A DNA stretch of 13,697 nt, taken from assembly GCA_023136715.1 (NCBI GenBank), contig JAGLQT010000179.1, positions 1 through 13,697 of the forward strand, read 5' to 3'. The position numbers and the translations under genes were made by a program. The notes beneath the pieces are model-generated. The model searched no databases. It was not told where the DNA came from and saw nothing but the letters and a program-made list of their open reading frames with translations. The stretch is from Gammaproteobacteria bacterium (GTDB taxonomy: Bacteria; Pseudomonadota; Gammaproteobacteria; SZUA-229). Positions 1 to 7,758 of the stretch are shown one piece after another; positions within the stretch are counted from its first letter, which is position 1, and each line of letters begins with the position of its first letter.

Positions 1-153
1 GCAACGGCCTTGCTCGTCTGGGCGGCGTTCGATCCAGTAAGTGCCTGATGTATGTAGTTGAAGCTCATCGAGAGATACGCTATCGGCTGTAACCAGGTTG
101 CTGTCGATAGGGGATTGCCATGTGCCGTAGGGGCTATTGTATTTGTTCGTCAT
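1..153 (-). CDS. S9-family serine peptidase (prolyl oligopeptidase/acylaminoacyl type), N-terminal fragment
   Basis: The reverse strand is open for 51 codons from an ATG at 153 to the left edge, so the gene is cut by the window. The translation begins MTNKYNSPYGTWQSPID, continues with SVSLDELQLH and then GTYWIERRPDEQGR. The order YGxWxSPI, then a short strand ending in L, then YWxExRPxExGR is the usual N-terminal opening of the beta-propeller in bacterial S9 peptidases, which cleave peptides with an alpha/beta-hydrolase domain at the far C-terminus. The catalytic Ser-Asp-His part is outside the window. No good Shine-Dalgarno precedes the ATG; a palindromic AATTGCAATT (154-163) sits directly upstream. 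It is divergent from the sensor gene at 251. The family call rests only on this N-terminal pattern. Confidence 0.72.
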   Translation of the reverse strand, partial: MTNKYNSPYGTWQSPIDSNLVTADSVSLDELQLHTSGTYWIERRPDEQGRC

Positions 154-250
154 AATTGCAATTGTAATAGGAAACGATAAAGGTGTGGTCGTTGGATAGG
201 TGAACTGATAATATTCGACAATGGAAGATAAAGGGTAACTGGGTTTAATA

Positions 251-3232
251 ATGTTGATAGAACTTGCAGGGATATTAGTTTTAGTTGGGCTTGTGCTGCT
301 GGTTGTTGGCATCTTTATAGCCAGACAATACACATTACGCGCTAAACTGCTTACCGCCTTTTTAATGATAGTGATGGTTTCTCTGGGTGTGCTCACCCTG
401 TTAGATAGTCATCTCATGCAAAAAACGCTGACAGAAAGTGCCCAGCAATCACTGGGCTCCGCTAGTCGTCAGTATGCCAATCGCCTTGATGAATTTAATA
501 GGGCTCATCTCACCTCGATAAAAGCAGAAGCAAGTCTCCCTGCCATCATTGAATATGCGGCACAAAATAAAATACATTCATCAAAAAAGATAATGCGTGA
601 ATTTTTGCATGCAATAAAAGCCAAACAAAATAGTCATCTAACTTCCTACGCCATTCTGAATGTCAGTGGTATTAATGTAATTGATACAGAGACTGCTCTT
701 ATTGGTAATGATGAAAGTAAGAAAGTCTATTTTCTAGAGGCTGTAAAGAAGGAATCGGCGTATCGTTCCCCTGTTATTTTTGAAGAAAATGATGAAGCTT
801 CAATTTATTTTAGTAGCCCTATTGTTAATGATGAGGGCGCTGTGTTGGGCGTTTTACGTGCCAGGCATAAGGCCGAAGCTATAACACAAATTGTGTTAGG
901 TGCACGTGGTTTAGCGGGACAAGGCTCATTTGCCATGTTGCTGGATGAGAACCTGTTAAGACTGGTGCATGGTAGAAGAAGTGATTTGCAATATACATTA
1001 GCTGCAAAGATTGATGACGCAAAGCTGGTTAAATTACACAATCAGAAAAGACTGCCATTAGTAATTGCAGCGAGCAATGTGGAAAACGCAGTATGGCAGA
1101 AAAAGGTACGTGATTCCGCTGCTGGTGCAAATTTAATAGAGTCTAATTTTTATGGATTGGGATCAGATCCCTTTTTGGCATCGGCAGTAAAATTAGAAAC
1201 GGCTCAATGGACATTGGTTTTTGCACAACCACAGGATGTGTTTTTACAACCCATTGATGAGCAATTGCGTAACTCACTAATGTTGGCTGCCATAATCGCC
1301 GTGATTGTTGTTTTTATTATGTTTGGAGCGACGCAGTTTTTGCTAGGGCCAATTCGTAGGCTGACAGAAGTGGTGAAGCAGATTGGCCATGGTGATTTTA
1401 AAGTAATAGCGAATGTGGAAGCTAATGATGAAGTTGGTGGTCTGGCTAAAGCTTTTAATAGTATGACACTCAATATTAATGAGTTAGTGCATAATCTGGA
1501 AAGTGAAGTAGAGCAGCATAAATTAACGGCTGATGATTTGAGAAAATTATCACAGGCTATAGAGCATAGCCCTATATCGGTAATGATTACAGATCTGGAA
1601 GGTGATATTGAATATGTAAATCCTGAGTTTACCCGGGTAACTGGCTATACGGCTGAAGAAGTAATGGGGAAAAATCCCAGGTTCTTAAGTACAGATGCAA
1701 CTCCTTCGCAGCAATATGTAAGCATGTGGAATGCAATGGAAGAAGACCGGCCATGGAGTGGTGAAATTTATAATAAAAAGAAAAATGGTGATTGTTACTG
1801 GGAAAGCATGACAATTTCATCAGTGAAAAATGTGGCTGGAGAAAAAACACATTATCTGGCGATTAAAGAAGACATTACTTTACGTAAAGATTATGAAGAC
1901 AGGTTGTTATATCAGGCGAGCTACGACAAATTAACCGATTTGCCTAATCGATCATTGGCTTATGACAGGCTACAGCAGGCCATTGCTAATGCAGTACGCT
2001 CAAAGAAACATGTGGCTGTTTTGTATCTTGATTTTGATCACTTTAAAAATATTAATGACACGCTTGGACATGATGCGGGAGATAAGTTCCTGGTCAAAAT
2101 GTCGGCCAGGCTATCGGAATGTGTGCGTGATGTGGATACCGTTGCTCGACTGGGAGGTGATGAATTTCTAATTCTTCTTGCTGAGATAGGCGGTGAAGGT
2201 GGTGATATTGAGTATGAGCAGTTTATACAGAAAAAAACGACAGAGATTCTAGAGCGTGTTTCAAATCCATGTACCATTGATAATATGGAGTTTACGGTTA
2301 CAGTAAGTATTGGTGTGGCGCTGTTCCCAAGAGATGGGGATGATCCGCATATTCTACTGCGAAATTCGGATACCGCGATGTACCGGAGCAAGAGCAAGGG
2401 TAGAAATACTTATGAAATGTTCTCGCCAGAAATGAGTGATACGATTATCAAACGTGTAGAGATTGATAATCGTCTGCGATATGCACTGGATAATAAAAAG
2501 TTTAGTTTGAAATATCAACCATTGATGTGTGCACACTCAAGGAAAGTAATTGGTGCTGAAGCATTGATACGGTGGGATGATGATGAATTAGGTAGTGTTT
2601 CGCCTGAAATTTTTATCCCTCTTGCAGAGGAAAATGGCACCATTGTAGGTATAGGCGAGTGGGTATTGGATACTGCCTGTAGTGATATTAAACAATTGCA
2701 AAATGAAGGTTTTGGTAATGACTTTTATATAGCGATAAACCTTTCCAGCCGTCAGGTTAGGGATAAAGATTTTTCAGATTTGATCGCCAGTATGTTGGTT
2801 AAGCATGAAATAGCGGGTGATTGCCTTGAGTTGGAAATCACCGAACGTTTGTTGATGAAAGATGTGCCCGAAGTTGTGGATACTTTGAATAGTTTTAAAG
2901 AAATGAACATAAGATTATCAATTGATGATTTTGGTACAGGTTATTCTTCATTGAGTTATCTAAAACGCTTCCCCTTCGATGTCTTGAAAATCGATCAGTC
3001 ATTTGTTCGTGATATTGGTAAAGATCAGGACGATACAGCATTATGCGAAGCGATTATTGCCATGGCACATAGCCTGGGATTAAGTTTGATTGCTGAAGGC
3101 GTAGAAACCAAAGAGCAATTTGAATTTCTACGTGCACGAGGTACTGAAACTTTACAGGGTTATTATATGGGCAAGCCTGCCGATTTTTCAGAGTTTAGAA
3201 AAGTGCTAGGTTGTACGCTCGATCATTGTTAA
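251..3232 (+). CDS. Membrane sensor GGDEF-EAL protein (CACHE-like, HAMP, PAS, diguanylate cyclase, phosphodiesterase)
   Basis: A bifunctional-type c-di-GMP turnover receptor of 993 aa. Two hydrophobic helices lie near residues 4-24 and 31-51, followed by an extracytoplasmic sensory region of about 280 residues (double-CACHE-like by position and pattern), a third membrane helix at about 340-362, HAMP at about 364-412, PAS at about 431-545 with a PAC-like tail, GGDEF at about 560-725 and EAL at about 735-985. The cyclase motif GGDEF is intact at 635-639, and the RxxD inhibitory site is present at 626-629. The phosphodiesterase residues are also present: E770 (EAL), N830, E862, D892/D893, K913, E949, E952 and Q969. 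Both activities are therefore possible; which dominates cannot be read from sequence. The first hydrophobic helix is additional to the usual two of such receptors. The start has only a weak purine stretch upstream. The gene stands alone on this strand. Confidence 0.95.
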   Translation: MLIELAGILVLVGLVLLVVGIFIARQYTLRAKLLTAFLMIVMVSLGVLTLLDSHLMQKTLTESAQQSLGSASRQYANRLDEFNRAHLTSIKAEASLPAIIEYAAQNKIHSSKKIMREFLHAIKAKQNSHLTSYAILNVSGINVIDTETALIGNDESKKVYFLEAVKKESAYRSPVIFEENDEASIYFSSPIVNDEGAVLGVLRARHKAEAITQIVLGARGLAGQGSFAMLLDENLLRLVHGRRSDLQYTLAAKIDDAKLVKLHNQKRLPLVIAASNVENAVWQKKVRDSAAGANLIESNFYGLGSDPFLASAVKLETAQWTLVFAQPQDVFLQPIDEQLRNSLMLAAIIAVIVVFIMFGATQFLLGPIRRLTEVVKQIGHGDFKVIANVEANDEVGGLAKAFNSMTLNINELVHNLESEVEQHKLTADDLRKLSQAIEHSPISVMITDLEGDIEYVNPEFTRVTGYTAEEVMGKNPRFLSTDATPSQQYVSMWNAMEEDRPWSGEIYNKKKNGDCYWESMTISSVKNVAGEKTHYLAIKEDITLRKDYEDRLLYQASYDKLTDLPNRSLAYDRLQQAIANAVRSKKHVAVLYLDFDHFKNINDTLGHDAGDKFLVKMSARLSECVRDVDTVARLGGDEFLILLAEIGGEGGDIEYEQFIQKKTTEILERVSNPCTIDNMEFTVTVSIGVALFPRDGDDPHILLRNSDTAMYRSKSKGRNTYEMFSPEMSDTIIKRVEIDNRLRYALDNKKFSLKYQPLMCAHSRKVIGAEALIRWDDDELGSVSPEIFIPLAEENGTIVGIGEWVLDTACSDIKQLQNEGFGNDFYIAINLSSRQVRDKDFSDLIASMLVKHEIAGDCLELEITERLLMKDVPEVVDTLNSFKEMNIRLSIDDFGTGYSSLSYLKRFPFDVLKIDQSFVRDIGKDQDDTALCEAIIAMAHSLGLSLIAEGVETKEQFEFLRARGTETLQGYYMGKPADFSEFRKVLGCTLDHC

Positions 3233-3738
3233 CCAGGTTCGTCGGTGTAGGAAAACTGTTTCAGGTCTTTCATGCGTTGCGGATAAAGAATACCGTCTAG
3301 ATGATCACATTCATGCTGAACGACTCGGGCATGAAAACCTGAAGCCTCTATTTCAATTTTCTTGCCCTGAGCATCGAAGCCAGAATATTTTATCTGGCAA
3401 TAACGAGGAACCATACCGCGCAAACCGGGTAAGCTCAAACAACCTTCCCATGCTTCATCCATAGTTTCATCAACAGGCGTAATGGTGGGATTGATCAAAA
3501 TTGTTTCAGGTACAGTTTCTGCATCTGGATAGCGTGGATTGTGATCAACACCAAAAATAACCAGGCGTAAGCTCACGCCAATTTGAGGCGCAGCCAGACC
3601 TGCGCCATCTTCTGCTTGCATGGTGTCTTGCATGTCCCGAATTAACTTATTTAATTCGGGGGTATTAAATTCGGTAATCTCTTTGGCACATTGTAGAAGC
3701 AAAGGGTTACCCATGCGCAATATAGTTCTTACTGTCAT
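3229..3738 (-). CDS. def: Peptide deformylase
   Basis: This enzyme removes the N-formyl group from the initiator methionine of nascent proteins in the cytoplasm. At 169 aa it has the usual bacterial length. All three family motifs are intact: GAGLAAPQIG at 45-54, EGCLS at 98-102 and HECDH at 142-146. C100, H142 and H146 are the metal ligands and E143 the catalytic base. The usual def-fmt pairing is absent: the neighbour on its 5' side is a divergent DUF2384 gene, and on its 3' side it converges with the GGDEF-EAL gene. This copy may therefore be a second deformylase, which is an inference because the rest of the genome is not visible. Its stop codon lies in the same TTAA as the stop of the facing gene. 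A TATACT -10 (3775 to 3770) lies about 32 nt upstream of the ATG. Confidence 0.95.
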   Translation of the reverse strand: MTVRTILRMGNPLLLQCAKEITEFNTPELNKLIRDMQDTMQAEDGAGLAAPQIGVSLRLVIFGVDHNPRYPDAETVPETILINPTITPVDETMDEAWEGCLSLPGLRGMVPRYCQIKYSGFDAQGKKIEIEASGFHARVVQHECDHLDGILYPQRMKDLKQFSYTDEPG

Positions 3739-3769
3739 TAGCCCGCTACCTACTATGGTTCTTATTCAA

Positions 3770-3786
3770 AGTATAAATGATATAAT
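3770..3786. promoter_or_regulatory. Back-to-back promoter -10 elements for def and the DUF2384 gene
   Basis: The 76-nt gap between two divergent genes holds a consensus TATAAT on the plus strand (3781-3786, predicted start near 3793) and TATACT on the minus strand (3775 to 3770, predicted start near 3763). The -35 elements are weak on both sides (TTCTTA at 3759-3764 for the rightward one). The two elements lie within 17 nt, so polymerases could interfere with each other. This is inferred from motif match and spacing only. Confidence 0.5.
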
Positions 3787-3820
3787 ATTTTGCGAATAGA
3801 ATATTATTACAGGTGTGATC

Positions 3821-4225
3821 ATGAAAGAACTAACTGAATCCCAACGTATGGCCGCAACGCTCAAGATCATGGGTGCTGTTGATGAGTGGGGCTTAACTGG
3901 TGATCAAATTATTGCTGTGATTGATTTGCCTGAGAGTCAGCGTTCACGTCATTTACAGAAATTCCGTGATGACACGCCATTCCCTGATAGTGAGCAAATC
4001 AATTTGCGTATGGCTTCCTTGTTAGGAATTGTTGATGCCTTGCGTACCTCTTATCCCAGGAATTTAAAAATGGGTGCGCGTTGGATGAATATGCCGCATC
4101 GTCGTTTTCAAAAGCGTACGCCAGTTCGAACCATGCTGGAAGATGGTCAAGTAGGCGTTATAGCAGTTCTCTCAGAGCTGGATTGTGCCTATGCCTGGGA
4201 GCTAACTGGCTCAACACGTAGCTAG
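3821..4225 (+). CDS. Orphan DUF2384 protein (MbcA/ParS/Xre antitoxin-type toxin-binding domain)
   Basis: A 134-aa protein. The C-terminal half carries the DUF2384 pattern: LRMASLLGIVDALRTSYP, then WMNMP, RRFQKRTPVRTMLEDG and VIAVLSELD. In characterised RES-Xre type II modules this domain binds the toxin. The N-terminal 55 residues look helical and could hold the degenerate Xre-like helix-turn-helix of such antitoxins, but I cannot confirm DNA binding. No RES-domain toxin lies on either side (peptide deformylase and a 107-aa unknown), so it is an orphan here and may act as a plain regulator. The ATG at 3821 is preferred over the in-frame GTG at 3815, because the AGGT at 3811-3814 is well spaced only for the ATG. 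A TATAAT at 3781-3786 gives a leader of about 28 nt. Confidence 0.8.
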   Translation: MKELTESQRMAATLKIMGAVDEWGLTGDQIIAVIDLPESQRSRHLQKFRDDTPFPDSEQINLRMASLLGIVDALRTSYPRNLKMGARWMNMPHRRFQKRTPVRTMLEDGQVGVIAVLSELDCAYAWELTGSTRS

Positions 4226-4233
4226 TTTTTGAC

Positions 4234-4253
4234 TAATACCATCCCTGGTATTA
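4234..4253. terminator. Hairpin between convergent genes
   Basis: There is a perfect 8-bp inverted repeat, TAATACCA and TGGTATTA, with a 4-nt loop (tccc). It lies between the end of the DUF2384 gene (plus) and the end of the 107-aa gene (minus). Neither strand has a T-run directly after the stem, so it is at best a weak or factor-assisted bidirectional terminator. Confidence 0.4.
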
Positions 4254-4267
4254 TTGGCTGACCTTGA

Positions 4268-4591
4268 TTACGATTTAATTTCTATATTGCCAAATGGTTT
4301 GTCAGCTTGAATGTTGACGATAATGGCATCTTCCAGAGGAATCTCATTCGCTTCGATATGAGGCAGCATTTGCTCAGCTATTTGTTGAATGGTTAACATG
4401 CCATGACGGTTAGGGTCTGATTCTTCAAGCAAATCGATTTCTGTTTTTAGATAATGGATGAATTCATGAAAAGAGTCGCACTGTTGATTGAGTTTTAGTG
4501 CTTTAAATTCGGGTGAGAATTTCAGATGAAGTTCACGATCCCCAGTATCGGTGTCGATAACGCTTATGTTGAGTGGGCCTTCAATTAACAT
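4268..4591 (-). CDS. Unknown 107-aa acidic soluble protein
   Basis: I do not recognise this protein. It has no membrane segment, signal peptide or cysteine motif; its single Cys is at 38. The pattern suggests an N-terminal beta-strand pair (LNISVIDTDTGDRELHLKF), a helical middle (SFHEFIHYLKTEIDLLEE) and a second helix-strand unit ending with AIIVNIQ. It is likely real: an AGGA lies 5 nt before the ATG, the frame is long and clean, and it starts 11 nt after the stop of the djlA-like gene. It is therefore probably co-transcribed with that gene, as the last gene of the leftward run. A role connected with the J-protein would be guilt by association only. Confidence 0.75.
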   Translation of the reverse strand: MLIEGPLNISVIDTDTGDRELHLKFSPEFKALKLNQQCDSFHEFIHYLKTEIDLLEESDPNRHGMLTIQQIAEQMLPHIEANEIPLEDAIIVNIQADKPFGNIEIKS

Positions 4592-4602
4592 ATCATTCCT
4601 GC

Positions 4603-5373
4603 TTAATTTCGGTTGAGTTTTATAAGGTCGTAGGCCTTATGTATTTCCTGTGTTTTTTCTGTGGCTACTTTTATCATTTCTTCGGGAAGTCCCTTAGCCA
4701 CAAGTTTATCGGGGTGATGTTGGCTCATTAAACGTCGGTAAGCCTTTTTTATATCAGCATCAGAGTCTGATGACTTAACGCCTAGAATAGCATAAGCATC
4801 ATCCAGTGAATGAGTTTTGTCTTGTTGCGAATGTGCTGAGCCGCTAGCAAATCGGAATAGTTGGTCAATGTGACTATGTGCAAAACCGAGCTGCTGACCA
4901 ATGTGATAGATCAGTTGTTTTTCATTGGCATGTAGTTGTCCATCAGCCATGGCCATGGCAATCTGAATTTCCAGGAACATCTGTATTAAATTGCGACGAC
5001 GATGACATTCTTTTTTAAACTGAAAAAGAATTGCATCAAGCGGAAATTCTGATTTTTTACCTTCATTAAATAGTTTTTTTGCAGCCGCCAACTGTTCGTC
5101 ATTGAGCTGCATTTGATGCATGATATTGCGTGCAGAAGCAACTTCATCGGGTGTGACTTTGCCATCAGCTTTGGCAATGTGACCCATAATCGAAAAAGTA
5201 GCGGAGAAGAAAGCCGCTTGAACGCGTTCTTGTGCGCCGGAGGTATATTGGTCGGATAGCCCGCCCAGGCCACGATCAAAGTTCCCGCCTAGTGCCACGC
5301 CTAGCATGGCGCCCAGTGGGCCGCCGAGCATATAGCCTAAAGTGCCGCCAATTACTTTGCCCCACCAGGCCAT
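4603..5373 (-). CDS. djlA: DjlA-type membrane-anchored DnaJ co-chaperone
   Basis: A 256-aa J-domain protein with the DjlA layout. It has a glycine-rich hydrophobic N-terminal anchor (residues 5-30, GxxxG-like spacing, as in the dimerising E. coli DjlA helix), a TerB-like helical domain (about 53-175, with the repeated acidic motifs AKADGKVTPDE and AMADGQLHANE), a short Ser/His/Gln linker and a C-terminal J domain (about 191-255). The HPD tripeptide needed to stimulate DnaK ATPase is present at 220-222. The length is close to the 271 aa of E. coli DjlA. The expected site is the inner membrane with the J domain in the cytoplasm. It lies 103 nt downstream of the LON-domain gene, with its own -10 candidate, and 11 nt upstream of the 107-aa gene. 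Confidence 0.9.
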   Translation of the reverse strand: MAWWGKVIGGTLGYMLGGPLGAMLGVALGGNFDRGLGGLSDQYTSGAQERVQAAFFSATFSIMGHIAKADGKVTPDEVASARNIMHQMQLNDEQLAAAKKLFNEGKKSEFPLDAILFQFKKECHRRRNLIQMFLEIQIAMAMADGQLHANEKQLIYHIGQQLGFAHSHIDQLFRFASGSAHSQQDKTHSLDDAYAILGVKSSDSDADIKKAYRRLMSQHHPDKLVAKGLPEEMIKVATEKTQEIHKAYDLIKLNRN

Positions 5374-5437
5374 TAGTGTTCGAACCTGCTTGATTTGGCT
5401 AAAAACATTATTTTCACCATTAGAGAATAAAGTCGCA

Positions 5438-5443
5438 ATTATA
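5438..5443 (-). promoter_or_regulatory. Candidate -10 element for the djlA-like gene
   Basis: The minus strand reads TATAAT here, in the 103-nt gap between the LON-domain gene and djlA, which would give a leader of about 58 nt. The -35 region (TATTTA at 17-nt spacing) is poor. The djlA and 107-aa pair may thus be transcribed both from here and by read-through. Confidence 0.4.
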
Positions 5444-5476
5444 CCTAATCAGGGGCTCTCTAAATATTAAAAATGA

Positions 5477-6097
5477 TCAGAGAAGGTCGGTGTCAGGTGA
5501 TAGATTTTCAAGTTTAGCAATAATGGTTTTTAATTGATCGAGTAAGAGGTAAGTTTGCTCGGCTTCGAGTAGCTTTTGTTTCTCGTGATTGGAAGCAGGC
5601 AATAGCTCACACAGTTTGTAAGCTATATCCAGGGTAGACGCGTCATTGATGTCAGGATATTTGGCAGCGACGAAAGGGTGTTTTTGTAGCGCATGCAGTA
5701 GACTCAGTAAGTCTTTATCAATGACATCGGTCTCGTCAGCGACGAGATTATCAAGATAATTAAACTCAGCAGAGATTAAATTATCGTCATGCACATGAGT
5801 TTTATTTATATGTACTCGTTGCCGCCCCTGAATAGTAATACCAAGTAAATTATTTTCCAGAGTATCCCAGTCGATGATTTCAACGTAAGTGCCAATGGCA
5901 TAAGTTTCGGGGGTGTCATCGACTTCTTTACCATTACTAATCAGCGCGGTGATGAAGCCATGCTGATTTTTCATACAGGTTTTGACTAGATTCAAATAAC
6001 GTTGCTCAAAGATTTGCAGGCGTAGTACACCGTCAACAAAAATAACCGAATTCAGTGGGAACAGGGGTAGGTGATTGTTGCCAAATAGTCGCTTCAA
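5477..6097 (-). CDS. Stand-alone LON N-terminal (substrate-binding) domain protein
   Basis: A 206-aa protein from the proposed start. It opens almost at once with LPLFPLNSVIFVDGVLRLQIFEQRY, the hallmark of the LON N-terminal domain (PF02190), followed by the family's GTYVEI and GITIQGRQRVHI strands and a helical C-terminus. It has no AAA+ ATPase or Ser-Lys protease part, so it is not Lon protease itself. Single-domain proteins of this kind are common in proteobacteria and of unknown function. The TTG at 6097 overlaps the upstream stop as TTGA, which suggests translational coupling. The only longer start, an ATG at 6190, would add 31 residues rich in Ser/Gly/Thr and overlap the upstream gene by 97 nt, so I reject it. 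The nearest GGAG lies a poor 14 nt from the TTG. Confidence 0.85.
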   Translation of the reverse strand: MKRLFGNNHLPLFPLNSVIFVDGVLRLQIFEQRYLNLVKTCMKNQHGFITALISNGKEVDDTPETYAIGTYVEIIDWDTLENNLLGITIQGRQRVHINKTHVHDDNLISAEFNYLDNLVADETDVIDKDLLSLLHALQKHPFVAAKYPDINDASTLDIAYKLCELLPASNHEKQKLLEAEQTYLLLDQLKTIIAKLENLSPDTDLL

Positions 6098-7629
6098 TGA
6101 TTTGCCTGATGCTCCAGAATCATGCGTCGATAATGCTGTGCTTCCTGAACTTGACCATGTTTCGCCATATAGCTGACGATATGCTGGCAACTGTCTGGGG
6201 TTTTGCTGGGGTCGGTGTCCATGGCTATTTTTAGTGCATGAACGCCGCTAGAATCATCTGCCTCTAATAACAGGCGTCCAAGCTCATAGCAAACCTCAGC
6301 ATCCATGGAATTAGTTTTGACGATTTCCTTGAACAGGGGCAAGGCTTTCTTTGCATCAATATATTTATCGATGAGTAGTAAATATTCACGAGCTTCACTA
6401 TTGGAGAGCAGGGCCTGTGCTGCCTGTTCACGTAATACTTTTAAGCGGCGTCTTTCTTCAACACCCTGTTTATAACGCTTGCTCCAGATAGCCTTATTTT
6501 TTAAATACCAGATGTTATCCATTTGTTTTAACAGGTCTTTCTGGTGCTCACCAAGGAAATGATGTGCGGCTTTTTCATCATTGGGTTCAGGCATGATGAA
6601 ATCCTCAAAACCGATAGCCGTCAGTCGCTTCATCAGGTTGGGCAATTCTGAACTAATAAGTACTTCACGATTAATGGCAGCTTCATAGCAATTTTGGGCG
6701 TAATCAGTATCGTGGTCGAGTACCTTGCTCATAATGGTAGCCATGGATGAATATGGTAGGTATGGAGGTTTCGCAGATGCATAGGCTGCATCATTGAGCT
6801 TGGGCCAGAAATTTATACTCAGGTAGCGTTTTTTTATTTCAAAAACAGAGATGGCTTCGGCGGCAGAGGCAGCAGGAGTGATCTCCATAAGCAGTTGGTC
6901 CTTGGCAAAGGCTTCAAAACGAACGGCTGCAATACTGCTGAGGTAGAAAAAAGGCGCAAACCAGGAAAAAAACAGTCGTAACAGGATGGTTTCAGGACGC
7001 CATGCTTGAGCATAGTGCTGGGCGTAGCCATTCCATATGTTTCTTAGATGGACCAGTGGTCGGGAGTAGCTGCGATTTTTTCTCGTGAGATGGCCAATTT
7101 GTCTGGCTAGCAATAGCTTAAATTGTAGTGGAGACATGCAGGACATGACTGGTAATCCAATAAGCAGGGTATTGGTTAAATTAGTGGGAAAACCATTGGC
7201 CGGTGTACGCACTAGCTCAATACGAAAGCGGGTGCTGAGTTTAACATTGGGGAATTCAGGTGACTGGTAGGTGGTACAAAGTTCATTGATACGGTCAGCA
7301 AGAACGGGAAAGATTTTTTTGTCCAGAGGTTTGCCAGCAGGCAATTCGGGCCGCATTTTGAATAAATAAATGCTGACCCAGCTGCTATAGCCAGTGCTGG
7401 CCAGGAGGCTAACGGCCAGTATCCAGTCGTCTTGCTGCCAGCTCATAGGGTTTTCCATATAGACAAGCAAGGCCATCCAGCCAAATGATAAGAGTGCAAC
7501 GAGGGGGAAAAGTAGCAGAAAGCTAACGCCCATAATGACTAGCAGCCAGAGAAAAATGTAATAGAGCGGTCTTGAGGCGTTGGCGAATGCAGTCATGCGC
7601 TGTAGCCAGAATTGAGTTAATGATGACAT
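6094..7629 (-). CDS. Membrane M48-peptidase-like protein with TPR-like tail and degraded HExxH (probable pseudo-protease)
   Basis: A 511-aa membrane protein. Hydrophobic segments lie at about 22-58 (one or two helices), 68-89 and 215-233. The middle resembles an M48 (HtpX/Ste24-like) domain: the strand RIELVRTPANGFPTNLTNTLLIGLPVM matches the stretch before the M48 active site, followed by LLLARQIGHLTRKN where active enzymes have an HExxH helix. Here the motif reads R176-Q177-I-G-H180, so the first zinc His and the catalytic Glu are gone. The later acidic element FEAFAKD (238-244) resembles the third-ligand region. Residues of about 415-505 form helical repeats of TPR type (DAEVCYELGRLLLEADD). 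Catalysis is therefore unlikely, and a scaffolding or substrate-holding role is inferred. It is first in the leftward run and overlaps the LON-domain gene by 4 nt. The M48 assignment rests on pattern reading. Confidence 0.72.
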   Translation of the reverse strand: MSSLTQFWLQRMTAFANASRPLYYIFLWLLVIMGVSFLLLFPLVALLSFGWMALLVYMENPMSWQQDDWILAVSLLASTGYSSWVSIYLFKMRPELPAGKPLDKKIFPVLADRINELCTTYQSPEFPNVKLSTRFRIELVRTPANGFPTNLTNTLLIGLPVMSCMSPLQFKLLLARQIGHLTRKNRSYSRPLVHLRNIWNGYAQHYAQAWRPETILLRLFFSWFAPFFYLSSIAAVRFEAFAKDQLLMEITPAASAAEAISVFEIKKRYLSINFWPKLNDAAYASAKPPYLPYSSMATIMSKVLDHDTDYAQNCYEAAINREVLISSELPNLMKRLTAIGFEDFIMPEPNDEKAAHHFLGEHQKDLLKQMDNIWYLKNKAIWSKRYKQGVEERRRLKVLREQAAQALLSNSEAREYLLLIDKYIDAKKALPLFKEIVKTNSMDAEVCYELGRLLLEADDSSGVHALKIAMDTDPSKTPDSCQHIVSYMAKHGQVQEAQHYRRMILEHQANH

Positions 7630-7696
7630 GCTTTGGTTATCGATTCCCTAATAGTGTTTTTGTTTTTTGTACAGAACCATTCTTTATGAACAACTG

Positions 7697-7702
7697 ATTA
7701 TA
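7697..7702 (-). promoter_or_regulatory. Candidate -10 element for the M48-like/LON operon
   Basis: A perfect TATAAT lies on the minus strand about 68 nt before the ATG at 7629. No convincing -35 is seen at 16-18 nt. It is the best promoter candidate in this 205-nt divergent gap for the leftward genes. Confidence 0.4.
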
Positions 7703-7758
7703 GTCAGAGTTCTTGAGTGTTTTAGTGATTTTAAAGGTAATTATTGCCTTCTAATAAT

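Noticed and set aside
3815..3823. GTG start giving MIM at the DUF2384 gene
   Set aside because: The AGGT motif lies directly against this GTG but at normal distance from the ATG at 3821.
6098..6190. ATG-initiated longer form of the LON-domain protein
   Set aside because: It overlaps the upstream gene by 97 nt, and the added residues are low-complexity and do not resemble the domain.
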